Source: Candidatus Melainabacteria bacterium (lineage in GTDB: Bacteria > Cyanobacteriota > Vampirovibrionia > Obscuribacterales > Obscuribacteraceae). From it: a DNA stretch of 64,000 bases. Where the stretch lies: positions 868,001 to 932,000 of the forward strand of contig JADJWK010000001.1 in NCBI GenBank assembly GCA_016716405.1, written 5' to 3'. Shown piece by piece: positions 49,179-57,621 of this stretch (within the stretch, counting starts at the first letter, position 1; each line of letters begins with the position of its first letter). The notes beneath the pieces were generated by a model. The model ran no database searches and was not told where the DNA came from. It worked only from the letters and a program-made list of their open reading frames with translations. The translations under genes were made by a program, and so were the position numbers.

Positions 49179-49838
49179 ATGAATGAGCCTATCTCGAAGC
49201 GCAAGATCGTGGGCGGTCTCAGGCACCGGCTCGTGCTTTTGCTCGATGAGCTCAAGATGGCCGAGCGTCAGACTCTTCAAAATGCGCTGGCTCTTGCCGA
49301 GGAGGCTCACGAAGAGCAATATCGCCCGGCCTCCATAGCCAGTGCCAAACGCGGTCTGCCTTTTATCGCTCATCCTATGAGAGTAGCTCTTATTTTGCTG
49401 GAAGAGCTCGAAATGAAAGATACCATCGCACTTGCCGGGGCGCTGCTTCACGACGTCGTGGAAACTAGACGCAAGAAGACCTCGATTGCAGATATCGAGC
49501 GGTCTTTCGGAAGGAGCGTGGCAATGATGGTCTCGATTCTCACCATGCCGGAAATTCCGACTGGCGCTGCGGCGGACGAGGTAAAAGCGAAGCTCAATAT
49601 TTTCTATCAGCGTATACGTCAGGCCAGTGTTTCGGCCAGGATAGTGAAGCTTGCCAGCCGCCTGGATACCGTCAGGGAGGCTGCCGAGTGGCTCGATCTG
49701 TCAGCCCGACGAATGCTTCTCGAGGAGGCGACGGAAGTTTATCTGCCGCTTGCCCGGGATACGGATAGTTATCTCCTGGAAGAGCTCGAAATCGCCTGCG
49801 AGCAACTGGAGGACTCCCTGAAAGGCTCGCCCGCCTAG
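49179..49838 (+). CDS. HD-domain protein, SpoT/MESH1-like ppGpp hydrolase
   Basis: The 219-residue protein has the metal-binding HD pattern of RelA/SpoT hydrolases: His in FIAHPMRVAL, His-Asp in ALLHDVVETRRK and Asp in KLASRLDTVREA, with EEAHEEQYR before the first His. It lacks a synthetase domain, so it fits small alarmone hydrolases that remove the 3' pyrophosphate of (p)ppGpp; another nucleotide is possible. Start with GGAGA about 10 bases upstream. It is monocistronic and converges with the next gene, 3 bp apart, with no terminator visible between. Confidence 0.85.
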   Translation: MNEPISKRKIVGGLRHRLVLLLDELKMAERQTLQNALALAEEAHEEQYRPASIASAKRGLPFIAHPMRVALILLEELEMKDTIALAGALLHDVVETRRKKTSIADIERSFGRSVAMMVSILTMPEIPTGAAADEVKAKLNIFYQRIRQASVSARIVKLASRLDTVREAAEWLDLSARRMLLEEATEVYLPLARDTDSYLLEELEIACEQLEDSLKGSPA

Positions 49839-49841
49839 GTT

Positions 49842-50207
49842 TTAGAATATCGATTTCTCGAAGCCGTACTCGAGAGCGTCGCTGTATTCCTCTTCCGAGA
49901 AGCCCCGGCAGAGCTTGGCTAACTCGTCGAGGAAGATCCTCTGGCTGTCCGGAAGCTCGAAAACCGTTCCTGCCGGGTTGATGGACGCCCAGCGGAAAAC
50001 GAGCCGGCAGGCATTGTCGAAAAGCGAGCGGACCCTTGTCCAGGCTGATTCGTACTGGCGGTCCGTGAATCCAGGCACCCTCTCTCTGAGCTCTTTGATC
50101 GCTTCTTTTCTCGAGAGCTCGTCGGGATTCTCTCTGTAGAGCTCGAAAGCATTACGGAGAAGGGCCTTCTTGTCCTCTGATGCTTGTGATTTCGAGTCTG
50201 GTGACAT
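49842..50207 (-). CDS. Unknown protein, 121 residues
   Basis: Starts at ATG 50207 (MSPDSKSQASED); the frame runs on to 50300 without a better site. A helix-turn-helix-like region is possible (LSRKEAIKELRERVPGFTDRQYESAW), and the end is helical (LCRGFSEEEYSDALEYGF). No family recognised. It converges with the HD-domain gene. Confidence 0.7.
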   Translation of the reverse strand: MSPDSKSQASEDKKALLRNAFELYRENPDELSRKEAIKELRERVPGFTDRQYESAWTRVRSLFDNACRLVFRWASINPAGTVFELPDSQRIFLDELAKLCRGFSEEEYSDALEYGFEKSIF

Positions 50208-50239
50208 AGCTCGGGTTTTGCGGGGATGTTCTACAGAGC

Positions 50240-50268
50240 ATTGTACGGTACTGGTCGACAGCCGGAAA
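50240..50268 (-). promoter_or_regulatory. Candidate promoter of the 121-residue gene
   Basis: On the minus strand TTTCCG and TACAAT are 17 bases apart; the -10 lies about 33 bases before the start codon, giving a short leader. Confidence 0.4.
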
Positions 50269-50328
50269 TAGGTACGGAGCTCTCCACTGATAATCACCAT
50301 AAAGGATAGTAAAAAGAATATCTGGAAA

Positions 50329-50371
50329 CGACGCCGGAAAGTCCCGGGCAGACCAGGGACTCCCGGCGTCG
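50329..50371 (-). terminator. Terminator of the cytidine deaminase gene
   Basis: A 9-bp outer stem CGACGCCGG and an inner AGTCCC helix, with their complements, followed by TTTCC and a TTCTTTTTACTATC run on the minus strand (box at 50305-50311). Confidence 0.9.
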
Positions 50372-50396
50372 TGAAAAGCAGGTCAGCAAATCCGGA

Positions 50397-51275
50397 TCAG
50401 AGGGACTCGGGACCGAAGGAGTCGGGCAGGAGCTCGGTGAGAGCGCTGCTCACTACTTGCCGGTCCGGACCGACGAGGTCGATGGGGGCTTCCGCGCCGA
50501 ACTCGCGGAGAACCTGAAGGCTTTCGCCGTCGATGGGGTTGACGGCAGTGGGGTCGTCAACGGTGACGATCAGCCGCACGTCCTTGCTGAAGCCTGCGGT
50601 GCGGGCCGTCCGCATCGCCACGGTTTCCGCCAGGGCCGAGCCGCCGTAGGAGGCGTTGTCGTCCGAGATGCCGGGGAAGACACGAATGACGCCTTTCTCG
50701 TTGGCGGCGACGAAGAGAGCGGCGCGGGGTCGCCTGGAGTACGGCACATAGGCTCGCGACTTGAGAGCCGCCACGCGGCGGATCAGCTTCTGCGCTTCGG
50801 GGCTCAGCTGGCCGAAGGCGATGGCGTCGGCGGTGGCAGCCGGGAGCAGGTCGCCGACGAGAGCGCGCCGGACATTGCTGTCGTGATCCACCACGTTCAG
50901 GAGGACGGCATTGCGACCGAACTGGTTGAGCACCTGACGGCAGAGACCACAGGGAGAACCGCCGGGATATTTCCGGCAGAGCACCGCCACGGCCAGGAAC
51001 CGCTTGAAGCCCATGAGGGCGGCGGTGGTAGCGGCGTTACGCTCGGCGCAGATGGTGGCCGGGAAGTAGTCGTTCTCGACGTTGCAACCCGGGAAGAACC
51101 TGGTTTCGCCGCTGTCGTTTGCAGCATGGATAGCAGCGCCGACGGGGAAGTCCGACTGGAAGCAGAGCTTGTGATCCGCAGAGCTGTTGGCCCCTTTCCA
51201 GGCGAGCTTGACGAGCTCCTGGTGGTCGGAGTCGAGATCGTTGAAGCGGACGAAGATTCCTAACGGTGTGTTCAT
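50397..51275 (-). CDS. cdd: Cytidine deaminase, two-domain type
   Basis: The 292-residue protein matches the length and layout of the E. coli enzyme. The N-terminal domain has the catalytic site: DFPVGAAIHA, ICAERNAATTA (Glu acting as proton shuttle) and the zinc Cys in SPCGLCRQVL. The C-terminal repeat (YVPYSRRPRAALFVA, GGSALAETVAMRTA) keeps the fold but not the zinc ligands. It deaminates (deoxy)cytidine to (deoxy)uridine. It is monocistronic; its leader has a long hairpin at 51359-51399. Confidence 0.93.
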   Translation of the reverse strand: MNTPLGIFVRFNDLDSDHQELVKLAWKGANSSADHKLCFQSDFPVGAAIHAANDSGETRFFPGCNVENDYFPATICAERNAATTAALMGFKRFLAVAVLCRKYPGGSPCGLCRQVLNQFGRNAVLLNVVDHDSNVRRALVGDLLPAATADAIAFGQLSPEAQKLIRRVAALKSRAYVPYSRRPRAALFVAANEKGVIRVFPGISDDNASYGGSALAETVAMRTARTAGFSKDVRLIVTVDDPTAVNPIDGESLQVLREFGAEAPIDLVGPDRQVVSSALTELLPDSFGPESL

Positions 51276-51718
51276 GGATTTGAGTCCTTCGGCAGGCTTG
51301 TTTGCCTGGTGAGCATCTTAGCCTGCTCTCTCAGAAATGACAGCCATTTTTCTCCCTTCTGTTCCCGAAAGCAGGCTGCGCAGGGGCTTCCGGGAACAGT
51401 ACCACAGGTTCTGCCGACTGGCCGCTGCTCCACCGTTCCGACCAGGGGATCGGAAAGACCGGTGCAGGGGCTTGGGGTTCATTTAATCGGGGGATTCAGG
51501 GCAGAGCAGCTGGCAGAACATGAGGAGACGCTCGACCGTATCCTTCTTGCTGTGGGTTATCAAGGGATCTGATCGGGTTTGTGAAGGAGATAGAGACCTT
51601 CTGAGCAGCTTCTCATGACAGTCCCGCTGGCGAATCTGCGCGAGGTCTCCGGGAGGATTGCTGTTCGACTGAAATGTTGTTGTATTAAATACAATAGTAG
51701 AGATTGCTGAAAGACAGT
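51276..51718 (-). promoter_or_regulatory. Structured leader and upstream region of cdd
   Basis: About 440 bp without a gene. CTGTTCCCG (51359-51367) pairs with its complement (51391-51399), with an inner paired segment; a small CAGGC hairpin lies nearer the start at 51291-51309. A cis-regulatory RNA is possible but matches none I know. Confidence 0.45.
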
Positions 51719-51763
51719 AACGGGAAAGAAGGACCGGCGCGAGGCCTGGTCCGTCTTCCCGTT
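51719..51763 (-). terminator. Terminator of the MFS transporter gene
   Basis: AACGGGAA and GGACC helices with complements, about 14 bp in all. The minus strand continues with CTGTCTTTC and a CTACTAT box at 51694-51700. Confidence 0.85.
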
Positions 51764-51773
51764 ACCAGAAAAA

Positions 51774-53072
51774 TCACGATTCCCTGTCTCCATCCAGATG
51801 AATTATCCGGGACGCCACGGAAAGGTAGATTGTGGCCGCTACCGCGACGATGGCGGCGCTCAGGAGAAGCGTGTAGGTCACGCCGACGGATGAAGCCAGC
51901 CAGCCGGCAAGCATCGCCGCGAAGGGCGTGAAGCCCAGCATACAGGTGGAATAGACACCCATGATTCGGCCGCGCTTCTCGGAAGGCACCGCCATCTGCA
52001 CCAGGGAGAGCCCGCCGGAGAGCTGTACGCTGATGGATACACCACCCAGCGCCAGGGCCACGAGCGAGAGAGTCGTCCAGGGTGAAAGCGCCACTATGGT
52101 GATTGCCACAGCGAGGGCGAGGGGAGCCAGACCGATGATCCTGCGGAGGTTCTGGTTATCCGGCTTGCTTGCCAGAGCAAGGGAGCCGACGAGGGCGCCG
52201 ACTCCGGCGGCCGCGGAGAGGAAGCCGAGGGTGGAGGCGCTGCCGCCCAGGAGCCTGTCGACGATAACCGGAAGCAGAATGCTGTACTGGAAGCCGAACA
52301 TTCCCGTGGCGACCGAGAGAAGCAGAACCGTTACTACCGGTGGTGAAAGCAGGACCGACATCAGCCCGGGAGCTTCGATGGGCTTGCTCGTCCCCGGCGC
52401 CGGATTCTGCTCCGGGGCTGCCTTCTCTTCCGGATTCACCCGGATCATCGTCAGGGTGACCAGGGAGGCTATGAAGCTTACAGCGTTGATGCCGAAGCAG
52501 ATAGCTTCACCGAAGATGCCGATCAGCACCCCGGCCAGGGCCGGACCGATCATACGGCAGGTGTTCCAGACCGCCGAGTTCAGGGCGGTGGCGTTGGTCA
52601 GGTGAGCCTTGTCCACGAGGTCCGGGACGAAGGCCTGTCTTGTGGGCAGGTCGAGGGCCGTGATGCAGCCTCCCAGAAGCGCCAGGGCGACAATCAGGGG
52701 GAAGCTGATCGTACCGGTTGCCACCAGCGTGAAAAGCACGACGGCCTGGAGCATCGCCAGGGTCTGCATAGCGAGGAGGACGCGGCGGCGGTCGAAACGG
52801 TCGGCGAGGGTGCCTCCGAAGTAAGTGAGCAGGAGCAGGGGGACGCTGCCTGCAAACGATACGACACCCAGCGCTGCGGCTGAATCCGTCATCGTGTAAA
52901 CGAGCCAGGGCAGCGCCGTGATCTGCATCCAGGTGCCGCACAGCGAGATCACCTGTCCGATGCTGTAGACCCGGAAGTTCCTGTTGCTCAATGAACGGAA
53001 GGTCTTGCCGAACTCCCGCTCTCTGTTGTTTGGCGAGCCAAACCATCTAATTAGCGTCTCAATGAGATTCAT
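51774..53072 (-). CDS. MFS transporter, EntS-like
   Basis: A 432-residue membrane protein with some twelve segments, the MFS loop motif GGTLADRFDRRRVLL after segment 2 and LDLPTRQAFVPDLV after segment 4, typical of the enterobactin-exporter-like (DUF894) branch. Members export siderophores, drugs or related molecules. The start at 53072 (MNLIETLIRW) has AAGGAG nine bases upstream, better than 53132. It is monocistronic; the substrate is not evident. Confidence 0.9.
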   Translation of the reverse strand: MNLIETLIRWFGSPNNREREFGKTFRSLSNRNFRVYSIGQVISLCGTWMQITALPWLVYTMTDSAAALGVVSFAGSVPLLLLTYFGGTLADRFDRRRVLLAMQTLAMLQAVVLFTLVATGTISFPLIVALALLGGCITALDLPTRQAFVPDLVDKAHLTNATALNSAVWNTCRMIGPALAGVLIGIFGEAICFGINAVSFIASLVTLTMIRVNPEEKAAPEQNPAPGTSKPIEAPGLMSVLLSPPVVTVLLLSVATGMFGFQYSILLPVIVDRLLGGSASTLGFLSAAAGVGALVGSLALASKPDNQNLRRIIGLAPLALAVAITIVALSPWTTLSLVALALGGVSISVQLSGGLSLVQMAVPSEKRGRIMGVYSTCMLGFTPFAAMLAGWLASSVGVTYTLLLSAAIVAVAATIYLSVASRIIHLDGDRES

Positions 53073-53677
53073 TGACCCGATCTCCTTGTCAGATAGCAAT
53101 GGCCCGGCTTTTCGAGTCGGGCTCCAGTTCATCTCACCGCCTCGGTCATGCCGATCCGCGCGCCTTCGTGAGTGCGGTGGGGGCGGGCAGGGCAGTTAAG
53201 AGTGTTAAAAAATCAAATCGAGCAGATAGTTCTTGAGTTCAAAAATCGGACATGCTTTCAAGCTAATAGACTGCCATGATCGATTGCCTGTCCGGTTGGT
53301 TATTAAACGCTCAAATTCCGGTTGTCATGAGGCGATCGGGTTGGCGAAGCTATCGAAGGTTTTGCCTCAACCGCCCTGGTAGTCAACAGATGTGGTGTCG
53401 TATTTGATGAATCGAGCATCTGTTGAGCGCTCCCGGGCCCGCGTCAGTCATTTGTAACAGGCTCTAAATCTTTGCTGTTTACAATTATTTTTTGACCGGG
53501 CCCAATCCCCGCTGGTAAGACAGATACATCGTTTTTCTCTCGAAACTCAAAGGAATCCCGCTCACCAACAATTAGTACCAGCCGGGCTATGCATCCATCA
53601 ACCGGATCTTCGGATTCGAGCGTTGCTGGCCACTGTCCGGTTTCCCATCAATTTTCACTGCCATCGGAGGTAACCGT
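53073..53677. other. Intergenic region with conserved element, copy B
   Basis: About 600 bp upstream of the small membrane-protein operon. At 53429-53494 lies the element that resembles 16981-17034. Further upstream, GGTTGTCA...GGCGATCGG (near 53323-53342) resembles a block just after copy A (near 17056-17076), so shared protein sites are possible. Confidence 0.5.
53429..53494 (+). repeat. Conserved intergenic element, copy B
   Basis: CTCCC, GGCCCGC, ATTTGTAACA, AAATC and TTTACAA occur in the same order and nearly the same spacing as in copy A. It ends about 185 bases upstream of the gene at 53678. Confidence 0.55.
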
Positions 53678-54052
53678 ATGTGGTGGATACTCATCGCGGC
53701 GCTGTTCATTCTGGCGCTCGTGCTTTCCAGGTCTGCCAGACGTCCGGAACCGATTCGCATCGCCATCTCTTCGGATCTCGGTTATGCGCAACTCGGCTAT
53801 GACCAGGTCAAAGCGCTCGCGGAGAAGCATGTCGAGTGCTCTCTGGCATCCGAGGTGAAAGGCTATCTCGACGCTGCCGGCACAATCATCGGTCAGGTCG
53901 AGTGCAGCAACCTCGTGGCCATCGACGATATTCGGCGTCTCGAAGAGATTCGCGCTCGCCTGGCCCATGCTGTCATGCTTCTCGGCAGGGCCCGCAAGGC
54001 TCTCCGGCAGTGCTGCAAAGAAAAAAAGGAGGACCAGGCAAACCCTGCCTGA
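53678..54052 (+). CDS. Small membrane-anchored unknown protein
   Basis: The 124-residue protein begins with an uncleaved-looking membrane segment (MWWILIAALFILALVL) and has a cytoplasmic-type helical remainder, ending in a Cys/Lys-rich tail (RQCCKEKKED). The start has GGAGG at 7 bases. No family recognised. The next gene starts 6 bp after its stop, so they are co-translated. Confidence 0.75.
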   Translation: MWWILIAALFILALVLSRSARRPEPIRIAISSDLGYAQLGYDQVKALAEKHVECSLASEVKGYLDAAGTIIGQVECSNLVAIDDIRRLEEIRARLAHAVMLLGRARKALRQCCKEKKEDQANPA

Positions 54053-54058
54053 GCGTTT

Positions 54059-54463
54059 ATGTTCTCCAATAGATTTCATTTGTTCATTGCTGTTTTCCTT
54101 CTGGGCTTAGCGCCACTGGCAATGGCAAGAGTCCCTCAAATACAGGTGCCTTCGCAGTCGGTCGGCACCGGTCGGACAGGCTCCACTGTGGTGGCGCAGT
54201 CCGGCTCACTGGTCTTCGTCCGTGCGGGCGCAGTGGTCCTCTACTGGCCCGGCTCGACTCTCACCCACAGCGGCTCCTCCACAAGGACGGTCGCCTGCGG
54301 GCATGCGAGTGTCCTGGCAGGAAAGGACGAAGACCTCATCGTGGGCGACGGCGCCATGGCTTGCGCCGAGCCCGGAGCGGTGGTGGTTGCCGAGTTCGGC
54401 TCGGAAATCATCTATGAGGACGGTGTGGACCTGGTCCGGCGTCCACCGCCAAGACGCAAATAG
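54059..54463 (+). CDS. Small exported unknown protein
   Basis: The 134-residue protein has an N-terminal signal peptide (about residues 1-22, to MARVPQ). The mature part is Gly/Ser/Val-rich with short repeating strands (GSLVFVRAGAVVLYWPGS, GDGAMACAEPGAVVVAE), like a small beta-helix, and ends in RRPPPRRK. No family recognised. It lies 6 bp after the membrane-anchored gene and before a UPF0114 gene. Confidence 0.75.
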   Translation: MFSNRFHLFIAVFLLGLAPLAMARVPQIQVPSQSVGTGRTGSTVVAQSGSLVFVRAGAVVLYWPGSTLTHSGSSTRTVACGHASVLAGKDEDLIVGDGAMACAEPGAVVVAEFGSEIIYEDGVDLVRRPPPRRK

Positions 54464-54488
54464 ACATACAACCAAGAGGACAACAAAA

Positions 54489-55139
54489 TTGGGAAGCATC
54501 AGCATCGCGGTCACCCTGTTGGCCGTAGCACTACTGGTCGTGGTGCCCTGTGTCTTGCACATCCGCAAAGGCTCTGAGTGCAAACACGGAATCAGCAGAA
54601 CTCTGAATTCGATTCTTTCCGGAATCGTCAGTTTCAGGGACGTCGAGATCGGGCGAGTGTTGCTCAATGCGCGCTGGCTCCTGGTCCCCTTCTACCTGGG
54701 GATCGTCTCGACTATCGTCATCTACCTGTTCAAGTTCTTGAAGAAGCTCTTCTTGCTATTCGGCGAGGTAAGCTCTCTCTCGGACAAGGAGCTCATGCTC
54801 CAGGTGCTGTATCTCGTCGATATAGTCATGGTGGCGAACCTGCTCTTGTACACGGCAATCGGCAGCTTTTCCTACTTCGTCCGCCGTATCGATGTTACCG
54901 GCGAAGACAGGCCGGCGCTTCTCGGACACCTGGACGCGACGACCCTGAAGGTAAAGCTTGGAATGGCGCTCATCGGCGTCTCCTCCATCCATCTTCTCGA
55001 GGCGTTCATGGATTCCGCCAATCTCAGCCTCGAAGAGCTCATGAAGCTCATCGCCATACATGCGACCTTCGTGCTCTCGACCCTGGTGATCGCCTGGATC
55101 CGCACGCTGCCGCCGGAGAACAGATCGGACCACAAGTAG
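54489..55139 (+). CDS. UPF0114 (YqhA-like) membrane protein
   Basis: TTG at 54489 follows AGAGGA at 8 bases, giving 216 residues with about four membrane segments. ARWLLVPFYLGIVSTI, FSYFVRRIDVTGEDRP, KLGMALIGVSSIHLLEAF and HATFVLSTLVIAWI match the UPF0114/YqhA family, whose role is unknown. An extra N-terminal segment precedes the core. The frame is open further upstream, but that part overlaps the previous gene out of frame. Confidence 0.82.
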   Translation: MGSISIAVTLLAVALLVVVPCVLHIRKGSECKHGISRTLNSILSGIVSFRDVEIGRVLLNARWLLVPFYLGIVSTIVIYLFKFLKKLFLLFGEVSSLSDKELMLQVLYLVDIVMVANLLLYTAIGSFSYFVRRIDVTGEDRPALLGHLDATTLKVKLGMALIGVSSIHLLEAFMDSANLSLEELMKLIAIHATFVLSTLVIAWIRTLPPENRSDHK

Positions 55140-55141
55140 TT

Positions 55142-55230
55142 CCGGATCCGGGCATCCCCGGATCCGGACCTGGACAATGCTGAACCACTTCCCACTCTTC
55201 CTTCCGGATCCGGGCATCCCCGGATCCGGC
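55142..55230 (+). repeat. Duplicated GC hairpin after the UPF0114 gene
   Basis: A 28-base unit of the form CCGGATCCGGG, CAT, CCCCGGATCCGG occurs at 55142-55169 and again at 55203-55230, each able to form an 11-bp stem. Only the second is followed by a T-rich tail (CTCTTTTGCTCTT), so it is the likelier terminator. Confidence 0.7.
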
Positions 55231-55304
55231 TCTTTTGCTCTTCTAGCAAGATAAGGAAGCAGGTTCTGCTGTTCCAGTCGAGACGGCTTCTGCTGAGTCT
55301 CTAA

Positions 55305-55724
55305 CTCCCCGGTGCTGGCAAAAGGAAGGCGCTTTTGGACCTTTAACTCCCCGGTGCTGGCAAGAGGAAGGCGCTTTTGGACCTTTAACTCCCCGGTGCT
55401 GGCAAGAGGAAGGCGCTTTTGGACCTTTAACTCCCCGGTGCTGGCAAGAGGAAGGCGCTTTTGGACCTTTAACTCCCCGGTGCTGGCAAGAGGAAGGCGC
55501 TTTTGGACCTTTAACTCCCCGGTGCTGGCAAGAGGAAGGCGCTTTTGGACCTTTAACTCCCCGGTGCTGGCAAGAGGAAGGCGCTTTTGGACCTTTAACT
55601 CCCCGGTGCTGGCAAGAGGAAGGCGCTTTTGGACCTTTAACTCCCCGGTGCTGGCAAGAGGAAGGCGCTTTTGGACCTTTAACTCCCCGGTGCTGACAAG
55701 AGGAGTCGGCTTTTTGTCCTTTCT
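55305..55724 (+). repeat. Tandem array of a 42-bp repeat
   Basis: Nine units start at 55305 and recur every 42 bp to 55682, with a diverged tenth from 55683. The unit begins CTCCCCGGTGCTGGCAAG and ends TTTGGACCTTTAA. The first unit has AAA for AGA, the others are essentially identical. The array is open in one frame (RRFWTFNSPVLARG per unit) but has no ribosome site. Confidence 0.95.
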
Positions 55725-55737
55725 AGAGGACCTCGAA

Positions 55738-55762
55738 ACCCGCGGGACAATGTCCCGCGGGT
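55738..55762 (+). repeat. Perfect 11-bp hairpin before the TPR gene
   Basis: ACCCGCGGGAC and its complement around AAT, about 30 bases upstream of the TPR start codon. No U-tract, so an RNA-stability or attenuator role is possible. Confidence 0.75.
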
Positions 55763-55791
55763 CCCATCAACGATAACCCGAGGGTTACTGT

Positions 55792-56808
55792 ATGAAAAAG
55801 ACCATGTCCTGGTTGACCTTTCCCGGTCGGCTCAGCGCCTGGATTCATGAGACTATCGAAGACACTTTCGAAATGGCGCCTTATCATCTCAAGCTCTACT
55901 CCCGCGGACTCGGATCCGGCGCAGGCGGTATCGTCTCGGACTTCTCACGAAAAGAGATGCTCATCTACCAGTGGATCGCTAACGATCGAGCCTATCTGGG
56001 AAAGCACCACCCGGAGTGCGGGCGCCACTGGGTAATGCTTGGTGATCTCTACGCATCCGAGTACTGGCCGGCAGCCGGCATGACCTATTACGAGAGGGGG
56101 CTTCGCATCTATAGAATGAGCTTGCCTGAGCACGACCGCCGCGTGCTCGAGGTCAAAGGCAAGATTGCTTCTTCTATGAAAGCAAGCGGCAAACTGGACG
56201 AAGCTCGCAAGCTGATTGCCGAGATCGCTCAGGCGCGGCTCGATTCTGACTACCCTCTGACGGAGAGACTGGACGCCCTTGCTGCATGGCGCGACATTCT
56301 CGAGGCTCAGGAAGAATACCGGGAGGCTGGCGAGGTTCAGCGCCGCATAGTCTCGATTCTGGAGTCAGAGGTCTTGCCGGGCCTGCTATCCAGAAGCAGC
56401 GAAAAGCTTGTCGAGCCTTACCGGAAGCTCGGCCGGCTGTATGCTCTTTGCTCCAGTCCGGACGCCTCCGTTTTTTCGGAGCTCGCTGAAGGTCTGGAGA
56501 CCCTGCAGATGCTGAAAAAGGCCTGTGGTTTCGAATCCATGACTTTGCGCCCTGACCTCGAGAAGCTCAGGTCGCTTTACCTGCGCCGTGGCCTGCTCGA
56601 CTCGGCCGGATACTTCAAAGACTGGCTTTCTGTCATCGAGCTGGTGAGAAAAGTCTCCGGAGTCGAGTATAAGGGGATCGAGCGTGACCTCGAAGAGCTT
56701 GCCTCCCATTACGAAAAGCGCGACGAGCCTGGGGACCGTACCGTTGCTCATCGTTATCGGCGCCGCGCCGAGCAAATTGCCCAACGTCACCGAAAGACTG
56801 CCCCGTGA
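55792..56808 (+). CDS. TPR-like helical protein
   Basis: The 338-residue protein is helical with TPR-like units (LGDLYASEYWPAAGMTYYERGLRI cut short here; LDEARKLIAEIAQARL; YREAGEVQRRIVSILE; LRSLYLRRGLLDSAGYF). There is no signal peptide. The start has GAGG at 9 bases. It shares a transcript with the next gene, whose ribosome site overlaps its stop codon. It is likely a scaffold; partner unknown. Confidence 0.8.
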   Translation: MKKTMSWLTFPGRLSAWIHETIEDTFEMAPYHLKLYSRGLGSGAGGIVSDFSRKEMLIYQWIANDRAYLGKHHPECGRHWVMLGDLYASEYWPAAGMTYYERGLRIYRMSLPEHDRRVLEVKGKIASSMKASGKLDEARKLIAEIAQARLDSDYPLTERLDALAAWRDILEAQEEYREAGEVQRRIVSILESEVLPGLLSRSSEKLVEPYRKLGRLYALCSSPDASVFSELAEGLETLQMLKKACGFESMTLRPDLEKLRSLYLRRGLLDSAGYFKDWLSVIELVRKVSGVEYKGIERDLEELASHYEKRDEPGDRTVAHRYRRRAEQIAQRHRKTAP

Positions 56809-56819
56809 GGAGAAAGATC

Positions 56820-57473
56820 ATGAACAACAGAGTGAATCATCTGGAAATCCGTATGCCGGAGAATAGCCCGTCCCGGCTCGCCATCGACCTGCCGCAGACT
56901 TTCCTGTCCCCGGCTTTCGATGAGGAATTCATCGCTGTCGCCGCCCGCTGTTTCGAGCAGATGCTCCGCCAGGCGGCAAGCCGTGGCGAGTCTTACTGGC
57001 GGCACAAAACCTCGAGGCTCGCCGGTCTCGGATTGACCGAGCTCCAAATTGCCAGGGTGAGGGATGTCGGCCCGGTGGAGGTCGTGACCACGAACGGCGA
57101 CGGAAGCTCGTCCAGCAGGTTCGTGGATTTTGGTCCGTTGAACGACGGATACGAGCGGCTTATTTTCCGGCTCGATAGAGGCTTACTCGATGGGGACGCC
57201 GAGTTCCGAGAGCTCTGCGGAATTCTTGCTTACATGCTCTGCCTCCGCATCTTCAGGGATGCAGAGGAACACCCGTCTCCGGCGCTCAATCCGGTTCTTC
57301 TCAAGCTGACTCCGGAGGTCCTCGGGGAATACGTGGACAGGCACCATCGAGGCGAGCTCGGTGCGGACTCCCTTTCGCGTTTCATCATCCTCAAGGCTCT
57401 CGAGGATGAGATCGACGCTCTTCCAGTCTGGCGGATCTTCGACCGGGCTGGTCGAGGTATCGCTGGCCAGTAA
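56820..57473 (+). CDS. Unknown protein, 217 residues
   Basis: Starts at ATG 56820 (MNNRVNHLEIRMPEN) with GAGGAG at 8 bases. It is alpha/beta with LAIDLPQTFLSPAFDEEF, a helical part with several Cys (AYMLCLRIFRDAEEHP) and a C-terminal helix. No family recognised. It is coupled to the TPR gene and followed by a long hairpin. Confidence 0.75.
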   Translation: MNNRVNHLEIRMPENSPSRLAIDLPQTFLSPAFDEEFIAVAARCFEQMLRQAASRGESYWRHKTSRLAGLGLTELQIARVRDVGPVEVVTTNGDGSSSSRFVDFGPLNDGYERLIFRLDRGLLDGDAEFRELCGILAYMLCLRIFRDAEEHPSPALNPVLLKLTPEVLGEYVDRHHRGELGADSLSRFIILKALEDEIDALPVWRIFDRAGRGIAGQ

Positions 57474-57532
57474 GCAACAAGCCATTTCTATATAAAACCA
57501 AGACATTGCCTGTTAGTCACTTTTCCGGTGAC

Positions 57533-57578
57533 ACGGGCCCGCCTCGACAACAATAAAAACAAGACCAGGCGGGCCCGT
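57533..57578 (+). repeat. Intercistronic hairpin with 12-bp perfect stem
   Basis: ACGGGCCCGCCT (57533-57544) and its complement (57567-57578) enclose a 22-base A-rich loop, preceded by a 5-bp GTCAC/GTGAC stem. It lies 44 bp ahead of the next gene. Confidence 0.8.
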
Positions 57579-57621
57579 CCATATCTTCAACTCTGACTCG
57601 ACCTCTGAAAGGAAAGAGACA

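Noticed and set aside
55305..55724. CRISPR array
   Set aside because: The units are contiguous 42-bp copies without unique spacers, and no cas gene is near.
55312..55776. 154-codon open frame across the tandem repeats
   Set aside because: It is open only because the unit length is a multiple of three. There is no ribosome site and the peptide has no natural composition.
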